9,055 bases of DNA from CAZAQS01 sp046485135 (lineage in GTDB: Bacteria > Chloroflexota > Anaerolineae > Anaerolineales > UBA4823). Below the pieces are notes generated by a model. It ran no database searches, was not told where the DNA came from, and worked only from the letters and a program-made list of their open reading frames with translations. Each line of letters begins with the position of its first letter. Position 1 is the stretch's first letter. The stretch spans positions 1-9,055 of the forward strand of contig JAWOHN010000250.1 in assembly GCA_046485135.1 (NCBI GenBank), in the 5' to 3' direction. Positions 1 to 5,797 of the stretch are shown piece by piece. The translations under genes were made by a program, and so were the position numbers.

Positions 1-1287
1 GCCCTGCAGGTCTCCGCGTGCCGCCGAACGGGCGTATTCCACCAGCAGGTTCTGTCCGGCGTGGGCCGAGAAGCCGCCGATGGTGACCACCTCAGCTCTG
101 CGCCGGTAAGATTCGCCGAAGATGCGCACCTCTTTATCCCGGTCTGCCAGGCGCCGCCCCAGCGTGTGTGGAGCCTGCCAGGACACGATCAAGATCGTGT
201 TCTTGGGATCTTCGATATTGTTCTTCAGGTGATGCAGGATCCGTCCGGCCTCTGCCATCCCTGAAGCCGAAATGATGATCATGGGGTCCTCCCGCTCGTT
301 CAGGCTCTTGGATTGATCCACCGAGCGTACGTAGACCAGCTCATCGAACTTCAGCGCCGCTTTGCTGTCATTGTTTTTAATGAAGTCGTGCGTCTCCTGG
401 TCAAAGCACTCCGGGTGCGAGCGGAAGATATCGGTAGCCTTCACCGCCAGCGGGCTGTCCACATACACCGGCAAGCGCGGGATTTCCCCTGCCTGCATCA
501 TCTGGTGCAGGTTATACACCAGCTCCTGGGTGCGCCCCACTGCAAAGGCCGGAACGATCACTTTGCCTCCTCGTTGGGCGGTACGCAAAACCGTCTCGCG
601 CAACTCGTCATAAGCGGCCTGCGGGTCATTGTGCAGCTTGTCCCCGTAGGTGCATTCCATGATCAGGATATCCACCGCTTGTGGCAGAACCGGATCGCGC
701 AGCAGGGGTAAATCGCGCCGGCCGATATCGCCCGAAAACCACAGGCGCACCCTGCGCCCCTTTTCTTCGATTTCAAGCAGCAAGCTGGCTGAGCCCAGGA
801 TATGCCCGGCCTCGAACAGCTGCGCCTGCACCCCAGGGACCGGCTCAAAAGGCTCCTCGTAGGCCAGCGGGTGGAAGTATTGCGCTACCCGCGCTGCGTC
901 TTCTATGGTATACAGCGGCTCTACTTTTGGTTCAGCGCGTTTGCGTAGTTTGCGGTTGATAAAATCCGCGTCTGATTCCTGGATATGCCCCGAATCCAGC
1001 AGCATGATGTTGGCGAGATGGGCGGTCGCATCGGTGGCATAGACCGGCCCGCGGTAGCCCTGTTCCACCAGGTTGGGCAGGTTGCCGCTGTGGTCGATAT
1101 GGGCATGGGAGAGAATGACTGCGTGGACCTTGCGCGGGTTGAAGGGAAAGTTTAGGTTGCGCTCGTACGACTCCTTCCGGCGGCCCTGGTACAGACCGCA
1201 TTCCAGCAGCAACTGGTACCCATTGATTTCAATGAGATGTTGTGAGCCGGTGACCGTTCGAGCTGCGCCGTGAAAGGTGATTTTCAT
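1..1287 (-). CDS. beta-CASP metallo-beta-lactamase fold RNase (partial, C-terminus off the left edge)
   Basis: The reading frame starts at ATG 1287 and stays open for 429 codons to base 1, so only the C-terminus and stop are missing. A good ribosome site, AGGGG, sits six bases before the ATG. Translation shows the metallo-beta-lactamase metal motif HAHIDH (H61, H63, D65, H66), a further metal-ligand His at H162 (AGHILGS) and Asp at D187 (FSGDIG). The beta-CASP domain follows, with ECTYG (211-215), PAFAVGRTQE (246-255), a DSPLA segment (277-281) and SASGM (339-343). The last motif, GFSAHA (405-410), carries the C-terminal catalytic His of the RMMBL segment. Relatives of the CPSF73/YSH1-like bacterial group are usually about 450-470 residues, so roughly 20-40 are missing. 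Family members are zinc-dependent endo- or 5'-exoribonucleases in the cytoplasm. It lies 101 bases downstream of ribonuclease D on the same strand. The family is certain; the exact substrate is not. Confidence 0.93.
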   Translation of the reverse strand, partial: MKITFHGAARTVTGSQHLIEINGYQLLLECGLYQGRRKESYERNLNFPFNPRKVHAVILSHAHIDHSGNLPNLVEQGYRGPVYATDATAHLANIMLLDSGHIQESDADFINRKLRKRAEPKVEPLYTIEDAARVAQYFHPLAYEEPFEPVPGVQAQLFEAGHILGSASLLLEIEEKGRRVRLWFSGDIGRRDLPLLRDPVLPQAVDILIMECTYGDKLHNDPQAAYDELRETVLRTAQRGGKVIVPAFAVGRTQELVYNLHQMMQAGEIPRLPVYVDSPLAVKATDIFRSHPECFDQETHDFIKNNDSKAALKFDELVYVRSVDQSKSLNEREDPMIIISASGMAEAGRILHHLKNNIEDPKNTILIVSWQAPHTLGRRLADRDKEVRIFGESYRRRAEVVTIGGFSAHAGQNLLVEYARSAARGDLQG

Positions 1288-1342
1288 GTATTTCCCCTTT
1301 TGTGTGAGAGAAAAAAGCTAACAGAGCCCCAATAATGGTGTA

Positions 1343-1376
1343 CGCAGGGGCAGATACCCCTGTGCATATTTTTTTT
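1343..1376 (+). terminator. Terminator-like hairpin with T-tract, plus-strand orientation
   Basis: CGCAGGGG (1343-1350) pairs with CCCCTGTG (1357-1364) around the six-base loop CAGATA, giving eight pairs including one G-T. Four bases later comes a run of eight T (1369-1376). This is the form of an intrinsic terminator for plus-strand transcription, yet both flanking genes read on the minus strand. On the minus strand the hairpin follows an A-tract and is not followed by a T-tract, so it would be a poor terminator there. It could stop antisense transcription or stabilise an RNA end between the two genes. Confidence 0.45.
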
Positions 1377-1388
1377 GGGATAATTTAA

Positions 1389-2543
1389 TCAAGGACAATG
1401 GATGACCTGCAAGATCTCCTCCCCGTAGTTCTTTAGCCGCCAGGGAGCGTCTTTTAAGACCTCAGCCAGCTCATTCATCTTGCGTGGGTTGCGCTCGGCA
1501 ATGGCGTACAGCAGGTCGCGCGCCAGGATCACGTCCGATTTAACCCCCAAATTGCGCGCTGTTCGCATACGCCACTGGCGCAGGTTTTCCACCCGGCACA
1601 GGAACTTTTCATCAGGTCGGGGCGGGCGCGGCGGGGTCACCGGTTTGGCTTCCAGGCCGCGCTTCACCGCCTGGAGCAGAGCTGAGCCGTGCCGGTATAC
1701 CTGTCCCCGGCTCATACCCGGCAGGCGCTTCAGCTCGGTTATGCTGATGGGGCAGGCGCTGGCTACGGAATGCAAAGTGGCATCACTCATCACCTTGAAC
1801 AATGGCCGGTTCATGTTCTTTGCCACGCGGTCACGGTATTTGCACAGCTCCAGCAGCACGGCGGCCTGTTGGGGAGTCAGATCGTTGGAACCGCTGATCC
1901 GCCAGCAGGCCTCGCCAGAGTTCCTGGCGTGGTTGCGCGAATTCTCGTGGTTGCCGCCATTCAGGATGGACATGCGCCTGAAGTCTTCAGCCGCCATCTC
2001 CCAGCGCCCGCTCTCTTCCAATTCAGCTTTCAGCTGGTTGCGCAGCGGGACCAGGTAACGGGTATCCAGGCGGGCGTAGTCCAACAGGTGATCTGGCAGC
2101 GGGCGTTGGCCCCAGTTGGCGCGTTGGTAGCGCTTGTCCATTTGTACGCCGAACTCATTCGATAAGATCGAACCCAGTCCGACTTCTGCTTTGCCCAGCA
2201 CGCTGGCGGCCATCATTGTGTCGAACAGGTTGACCACTGTGAAATCAAAGTCGCGTTTCAGGCAGATTAAATCGTACTCTGCGGCGTGGAATACCTTTTC
2301 AATATCTGGATTGGAGAAGATTTTTGCCAACGGCGATAGATCGTCTAACGATAACGGATCTACCAGGTAATCATCCTCTTGCGTAGAGAACTGGATCAGG
2401 CAGACCTGTTCCTGGTAGGCGTACAGGCTGTTCGATTCGGTATCGACCGCCAGGAGCGATTCCCCAGATAGATTTTCTACCAGTTCCTCAAGTGTGTCTT
2501 GGTCGGTGATTAATGCCGGTGCAGAGATCTTTTCTTCCTTCAT
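1389..2543 (-). CDS. rnd: Ribonuclease D (DEDD 3'-5' exonuclease with two HRDC domains)
   Basis: This 384-residue protein is close in length to E. coli RNase D (about 375). The N-terminal exonuclease domain carries the DEDDy metal residues: D34 and E36 in VDTES, D91 in HAAEYDLICLKRDF, and Y156 and D160 in YARLDTRYL. WGQRPLP (144-150) just before motif III is also typical. An Asn-rich linker (about 195-209) leads to a first HRDC domain (about 222-297), and a second HRDC-like region follows (about 315-381). RNase D trims 3' ends of tRNA precursors and other small structured RNAs in the cytoplasm. The start is the first ATG of the frame; its upstream sequence has no clear Shine-Dalgarno site. 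It lies 57 bases downstream of the acetyltransferase gene and upstream of the beta-CASP nuclease gene, all on one strand, so co-transcription is plausible. Confidence 0.93.
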   Translation of the reverse strand: MKEEKISAPALITDQDTLEELVENLSGESLLAVDTESNSLYAYQEQVCLIQFSTQEDDYLVDPLSLDDLSPLAKIFSNPDIEKVFHAAEYDLICLKRDFDFTVVNLFDTMMAASVLGKAEVGLGSILSNEFGVQMDKRYQRANWGQRPLPDHLLDYARLDTRYLVPLRNQLKAELEESGRWEMAAEDFRRMSILNGGNHENSRNHARNSGEACWRISGSNDLTPQQAAVLLELCKYRDRVAKNMNRPLFKVMSDATLHSVASACPISITELKRLPGMSRGQVYRHGSALLQAVKRGLEAKPVTPPRPPRPDEKFLCRVENLRQWRMRTARNLGVKSDVILARDLLYAIAERNPRKMNELAEVLKDAPWRLKNYGEEILQVIHCP

Positions 2544-2600
2544 ACGTAGCTTCTAAATATCCTATCATTGTTCAATCTGCTGAAGAAATTATGCTATACA

Positions 2601-3089
2601 TTATAGCCCATTTGCTGGTTGGGTCACCTTTTCCATCACCACTGCGTCTTCCCGGTCTGCATAATAGCGCGGCCAGATCGTCTTCTGAAAATACCCCAGG
2701 CGCTGATATAGCCGGATGGCAGCCTGGTTGGAGGCGCGCACGCTCAGTCGAATGGCAGACACGTTCAGGCGGGCTTCAGCTTCCAGCAGCAATCTCTGTC
2801 CGATTCCCTGCCCGCGTTGTTCTGGCAACACGCCAACGGTGGCGATCCAGGCCACGTTTTCCGCCCGGCGGATGTCGCAGGCAATGAAACCGACCATCTG
2901 CCCGTCGATGACGGCTTTCAAGCGCAGCACATTGGGCATGCTCAATATGCCCACCAGATCCAGCAGGGGCCAGGCGTCTTTTGGAAAGCAAACTTTTTCC
3001 AGGTGCCGCAGGGCAGTCAGATCTCTCCAGCTGGCTGTCTCGATCGATACCGGGCTGGAAAATTGGTGAGAGGGTTGGGCTTGAGTCAC
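2601..3089 (-). CDS. rimI: GNAT N-acetyltransferase, RimI-like
   Basis: This 162-residue protein has the GNAT acetyl-CoA motif A, VLPEQRGQGIGQRLL (87-101), with the QRGQGIG pyrophosphate loop, and motif B with N121 and Y128 (NQAAIRLYQRLGY). The N-terminal segment CFPKDAWP (34-41) and the C-terminal YYADREDAVVM (142-152) match the pattern of RimI proteins, which acetylate the N-terminal alanine of ribosomal protein S18. RimI is often found with the tsaB/tsaD genes; here it neighbours ribonuclease D instead, so the protein target is inferred. The start is GTG at 3089. In-frame stops just upstream exclude a longer form, and no convincing Shine-Dalgarno site is present. A TAAAAT element lies six bases before the GTG, which suggests a leaderless message. 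The membership of GNAT is firm; the name RimI is likely but not proved. Confidence 0.82.
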   Translation of the reverse strand: MTQAQPSHQFSSPVSIETASWRDLTALRHLEKVCFPKDAWPLLDLVGILSMPNVLRLKAVIDGQMVGFIACDIRRAENVAWIATVGVLPEQRGQGIGQRLLLEAEARLNVSAIRLSVRASNQAAIRLYQRLGYFQKTIWPRYYADREDAVVMEKVTQPANGL

Positions 3090-3095
3090 CGTGCT

Positions 3096-3101
3096 ATTTT
3101 A
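3096..3101 (-). promoter_or_regulatory. Possible -10 element for the GNAT gene
   Basis: TAAAAT on the minus strand ends six bases before the GTG start, which would put the transcription start on or next to the initiation codon. No matching -35 hexamer is visible, so this is a weak call. Confidence 0.25.
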
Positions 3102-3157
3102 CTACTGCTTTTCCTGGCCCTGCAGGTGTGATTTTGAGCATATGGGCTGTATCATTT

Positions 3158-3172
3158 TGCCCCCCAGGGGCA
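3158..3172. other. Short perfect hairpin in the divergent intergenic region
   Basis: TGCCCC and GGGGCA form a perfect six-base inverted repeat with a three-base loop, between the divergently read acetyltransferase and Lgt-like genes. Two GTATCAT direct repeats flank it (3149-3155 and 3175-3181), and a third GTATC follows at 3186-3190. There is no T-tract on either strand, so it is not a normal terminator. It may be an operator or mRNA leader structure. The rest of the 3090-3241 gap shows no gene and no clear paired promoter hexamers. Confidence 0.35.
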
Positions 3173-3230
3173 TGGTATCATTAAGGTATCTCTAATATCC
3201 GGAGTTACATAGATTTACTGCTGTAATTTT

Positions 3231-3236
3231 GGGAGG
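3231..3236 (+). promoter_or_regulatory. Strong ribosome binding site placing the Lgt-like start at CTG 3242
   Basis: GGGAGG lies five bases before CTG 3242 and 23 bases before the first conventional start, TTG 3260. An in-frame TAA at 3224-3226 rules out starts further upstream, and no ATG or GTG lies between. Confidence 0.6.
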
Positions 3237-3241
3237 CAAAG

Positions 3242-4000
3242 CTGACCCCATTTTCCCTCTTGATCGGTTTGGGGGCTGTCCTGGGATTGGCCTGGGTGGC
3301 CTGGCAGGCGCCTGAAAAGCTGGCCCTGCGCAGGATTGACCAGGGTCTGTGGCTGCTTCTCGGCGCCTTGCTGGGTGGTCGCTTGGTTCATGTGGCAATG
3401 GCCTGGTCTTACTATGCCGGAGGCTTGCTCGAAATCCCCCAGGTTTGGCTGGGAGGGTTTTCTGGCGTTGGAGCGCTGGCGGGTGCTTTATTAGCCTTAG
3501 CGCTGCTGGCTTTCATCACTCGCCAGCCTCTCGGAGAGTTGGCCGATGCTTATTTGCCCCTGGCAGCCGCCCTGACTGTCAGCGCCTGGTTGGCTTGCTG
3601 GGTGGATGGCTGCGCCTATGGGGTTGAGACTACGGCCTGGTGGAGCTTACCGGCGCGCGATGAGTGGGGCGAGCTGGAACGGCGCGTTCCACTGCAATTG
3701 TTGGCAGCTTCCCTGACCCTGGGCTTGTTCTGGTTGGTTGACCGCAGCCGGACCCGCCTGCGACGCGCCGGGCAACCCGCCTGCCTGGTCTTGTTGGGCC
3801 TGGGTTTATTGAATTTGGGGATTTCCTTCCTGCGGGTGGATCCCTCTCCGACCTGGGCAGGTTGGAGACCTGAAACCTGGGCCGGGTTTGCTTTTGGATT
3901 GCTGGCAGTCGCCGTTTACCTGCTGACCCTCATTCCTCTGCAAAGGTCCGTCTCAGACCTGGCCTCTGCGGAAACCGATTTCCCTCACCATACACCATGA
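3242..4000 (+). CDS. Divergent Lgt-like (prolipoprotein diacylglyceryl transferase family) membrane protein
   Basis: With the CTG start the protein is 252 residues, shorter than E. coli Lgt (291), with about six or seven hydrophobic segments. Lgt transfers diacylglycerol from phosphatidylglycerol to the lipobox cysteine of lipoproteins in the inner membrane. Resemblance to Lgt is by ordered motifs: GGRLVHV (45-51), GGFSGVGALAG (71-81, at the place of the family's GG-S-HGG-G motif), CWVDGCAYG (119-127, like the GCFL-GCCYG form), RVPLQLL (148-154, like RHPTQLYE) and FLRVD near the C-terminus. The family His of HGG is replaced by Val, and the Arg before the cysteine motif by Trp, so normal activity is doubtful. 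The CTG start is preferred because of its GGGAGG site and because starting at TTG 3260 would cut the first membrane helix to about 14 residues. It lies 23 bases upstream of the NAD synthetase glutaminase gene. Family assignment is moderately sure; function is not. Confidence 0.72.
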   Translation: MTPFSLLIGLGAVLGLAWVAWQAPEKLALRRIDQGLWLLLGALLGGRLVHVAMAWSYYAGGLLEIPQVWLGGFSGVGALAGALLALALLAFITRQPLGELADAYLPLAAALTVSAWLACWVDGCAYGVETTAWWSLPARDEWGELERRVPLQLLAASLTLGLFWLVDRSRTRLRRAGQPACLVLLGLGLLNLGISFLRVDPSPTWAGWRPETWAGFAFGLLAVAVYLLTLIPLQRSVSDLASAETDFPHHTP

Positions 4001-4023
4001 CCGGTTTTTTTGGATAGCAGATT

Positions 4024-4890
4024 ATGAAACTCACCCTAGCGCTTGCTCAAATCAATACCACCCTGGGAGTTCTCCCTGCCAATCTCGAGGTTCATTTGAC
4101 CAAGATCGCCGAAGCCCGCCAGGCTGGCGCCGATTTGCTGGTCTTCCCCGAGCTTTCCCTGACCGGCTACGTGTTGCAAGACCTGACCCCAACGGTGGCT
4201 ATCCATCCATCGTCCGCTGACCCGATCTTCAAGCCTTTGCTGGAAGCCAGCCGTGAGATCGATCTGGTGGTTGGCTTTGTGGAAGAGGACCAGCGCCACC
4301 GCTTTTTCATCGCCTCTGCTTACCTCTCCAAAGGCGAGGTCCTGCATGTCCATCACAAAGTCTACCTGCCCACCTACGGGCTTTTCGATGAGGGGCGTTT
4401 CTTTGCCTGGGGTGATACGGTGCGCGCCTTTGACACCCGCTTTGGGCGCCTGGGGATGCTCATCTGCGAGGATTTCTGGCATGCCTCGCCGCCCTACCTG
4501 CTCTGGCTGGATGGGGCCGATCTGATGTTGTTCACTTCTGCTTCGCCAGGTCGCGGCCTCAACCGGGAGCCGCGCCTGGAATCAGCCCGCTGGGTGGACC
4601 ATATCAACCAGGCCTACGCCAGCCTGTTCACCACCTTTATAGTGCACACCAACCGGGTGGGGTACGAGGACGGCTTGAACTTTTGGGGCGGTTCTACCAT
4701 TCATGACCCAAACGGAGAGCTGCTGGTCAAAGCGCCCCACCACCAGGTTGCCCTGACCCTGGCGGAGATCGATTTGAACCAGCTCCACCGTACCCGCGCC
4801 CGCCTGCCCCTGTTGCGGGATGAGCGCACCGCCCTGGTGATGCGCGAGATGAGCCGTATCCTGGGGGAGGGCTCTCCGGTCAACAGGTAG
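4024..4890 (+). CDS. Nitrilase-superfamily amidohydrolase, probable glutaminase subunit of NAD+ synthetase
   Basis: This 288-residue protein is one complete carbon-nitrogen hydrolase domain. The catalytic triad is visible: E43 in FPELSLTGY, K112 in HHKVYLPTYG and C148 in LICEDFW. The segment YGLFDEGRFFAWGD (118-131) and the SASP segment (about 172-175) closely match the glutaminase domain of glutamine-dependent NAD+ synthetases, which releases ammonia from glutamine and channels it to the synthase. A separate synthase gene starts 35 bases downstream on the same strand, so I infer that the two proteins form one enzyme. The start is ATG 4024; the ribosome site is weak (GGATAGCAG). No signal peptide is seen, so it should be cytoplasmic. 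A stand-alone omega-amidase or other nitrilase is the alternative, but the motif match and neighbour argue against it. Confidence 0.88.
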   Translation: MKLTLALAQINTTLGVLPANLEVHLTKIAEARQAGADLLVFPELSLTGYVLQDLTPTVAIHPSSADPIFKPLLEASREIDLVVGFVEEDQRHRFFIASAYLSKGEVLHVHHKVYLPTYGLFDEGRFFAWGDTVRAFDTRFGRLGMLICEDFWHASPPYLLWLDGADLMLFTSASPGRGLNREPRLESARWVDHINQAYASLFTTFIVHTNRVGYEDGLNFWGGSTIHDPNGELLVKAPHHQVALTLAEIDLNQLHRTRARLPLLRDERTALVMREMSRILGEGSPVNR

Positions 4891-4895
4891 ACCGG
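4876..4895. repeat. Inverted repeat spanning the glutaminase stop codon, upstream of nadE
   Basis: CCGGTC (4876-4881) and GACCGG (4890-4895) are perfectly complementary with an eight-base spacer, overlapping the TAG stop at 4888-4890. The repeat ends nine bases before a TATAAT element, so it covers the expected -35 area of a possible nadE promoter. It could be an operator or an mRNA hairpin; no T-tract follows. Confidence 0.35.
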
Positions 4896-4904
4896 TAGGA
4901 AGTG

Positions 4905-4910
4905 TATAAT
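4905..4910 (+). promoter_or_regulatory. Possible -10 element for nadE
   Basis: A consensus TATAAT lies 15 bases before the nadE ATG, in an AT-rich 35-base gap. No good -35 hexamer is present at 16-18 bases. If used, the leader would be only about nine bases, consistent with the lack of a well-placed Shine-Dalgarno site. Read-through from the upstream gene is also likely. Confidence 0.33.
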
Positions 4911-4925
4911 CATTGAATAAAAATT

Positions 4926-5756
4926 ATGATGAACCCTATTGACCTCTCCATCAACACCGACCTGGCCCGCCAGATTCTGACCGGCTTCATTCATAGTGAG
5001 ATCACCCGCGTGGGCTACTCTCGGGCTGTCCTGGGCTTATCGGGTGGCCTCGACTCGGCCCTTTCCTGCTTTCTAGCGGCCGAAGCCCTCGGCCCTGACA
5101 ATGTCCTGGCCTTGCGTATGCCTTATAAGACCTCCTCGCCTGATTCGATGGAGCACGCCCAGCAAGTGATCGATCTCCTGGGTGTCCAGTCGCTGACCAT
5201 ACCCATCACTGAGATGGTTGATCCGCTGTTCGAGCGCTTCCCCGATGCCAACCAGATGCGCCGCGGCAACGCCATGGCGCGCGCCCGCATGATCGTCCTG
5301 TACGACCAGTCCGAGGCTTTCAAAGGGTTGGTGGTCGGGACCGGCAATAAAACCGAGATTTTGTTGGGCTACACCACCATCTATGGCGACTCGGCCAATG
5401 CCTTGAACCCGATCGGCGATCTGTACAAGACTCAAGCTCGCCAGCTTTCGCGCGCCTTGGGCGTCCCGGAGCAGATCATCGAAAAACCCCCTTCTGCCGA
5501 CCTGTGGGCGGGGCAGACCGACGAAGGCGAGCTGGGCTTCACCTACGCCGAAGTCGACCAGCTGCTGTACCTGTTGGTCGACCAGCGCTACAGCCCGCAG
5601 GATTGCGTGGAGGCCGGCTTCCAGGCGGAGTTTGTCAGCCAGGTGGTGGAGCGCGTCCGCCGCAGCCACTTCAAGCGTATTCTGCCGCCGATTGCCAAGC
5701 TGACCAACCGCACCATCGGCTACGATTTCCTGTATTTGCGTGATTGGGGGACCTAA
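4926..5756 (+). CDS. nadE: NAD+ synthase (ammonia-type NadE, synthetase subunit)
   Basis: NadE adenylates nicotinic acid adenine dinucleotide with ATP and amidates it to NAD+, the last step of NAD biosynthesis, in the cytoplasm. The 276 residues match stand-alone ammonia-type enzymes (about 270-275). SGGLDS (39-44) is the pyrophosphate-binding loop; NAMARARM (115-122) and GTGNKTEILLGY (138-149) are nucleotide and substrate elements; NPIGDLYKTQ (161-170) and the later PPSADLWAGQTDEGELG segment are characteristic. The sequence style recalls archaeal and Thermotoga-like NadE. The neighbouring nitrilase-type glutaminase, 35 bases upstream, suggests that ammonia comes from glutamine through a two-subunit complex. 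Two tandem ATG codons (4926 and 4929) are possible starts and neither has a clear ribosome site. The gene converges with the ABC-F gene; the 41-base gap between them has no convincing terminator. Confidence 0.95.
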   Translation: MMNPIDLSINTDLARQILTGFIHSEITRVGYSRAVLGLSGGLDSALSCFLAAEALGPDNVLALRMPYKTSSPDSMEHAQQVIDLLGVQSLTIPITEMVDPLFERFPDANQMRRGNAMARARMIVLYDQSEAFKGLVVGTGNKTEILLGYTTIYGDSANALNPIGDLYKTQARQLSRALGVPEQIIEKPPSADLWAGQTDEGELGFTYAEVDQLLYLLVDQRYSPQDCVEAGFQAEFVSQVVERVRRSHFKRILPPIAKLTNRTIGYDFLYLRDWGT

Positions 5757-5797
5757 ACCTCAGCTCTACTAACGGCTATCATGATTTGCCGAAACCA

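Noticed and set aside
313..711. Plus-strand open frame of 132 codons in the left edge region
   Set aside because: It is antisense to the partial beta-CASP nuclease, whose frame is open from 1287 to base 1 with every family motif present.
1480..2165. Plus-strand open frames opposite ribonuclease D
   Set aside because: They are antisense to a gene with all DEDD motifs and two HRDC domains, and their products are low-complexity, Arg- and Ser-rich or featureless.
5073..5669. Long minus-strand open frame (198 codons) opposite nadE
   Set aside because: It lies wholly antisense to a certain nadE with intact motifs, has no family features and is explained by the codon bias of the real gene.
5757..5797. 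Possible bidirectional terminator between nadE and the ABC-F gene
   Set aside because: Only a four-base CGGC/GCCG stem with an eleven-base loop is present and there is no T-tract on either strand.
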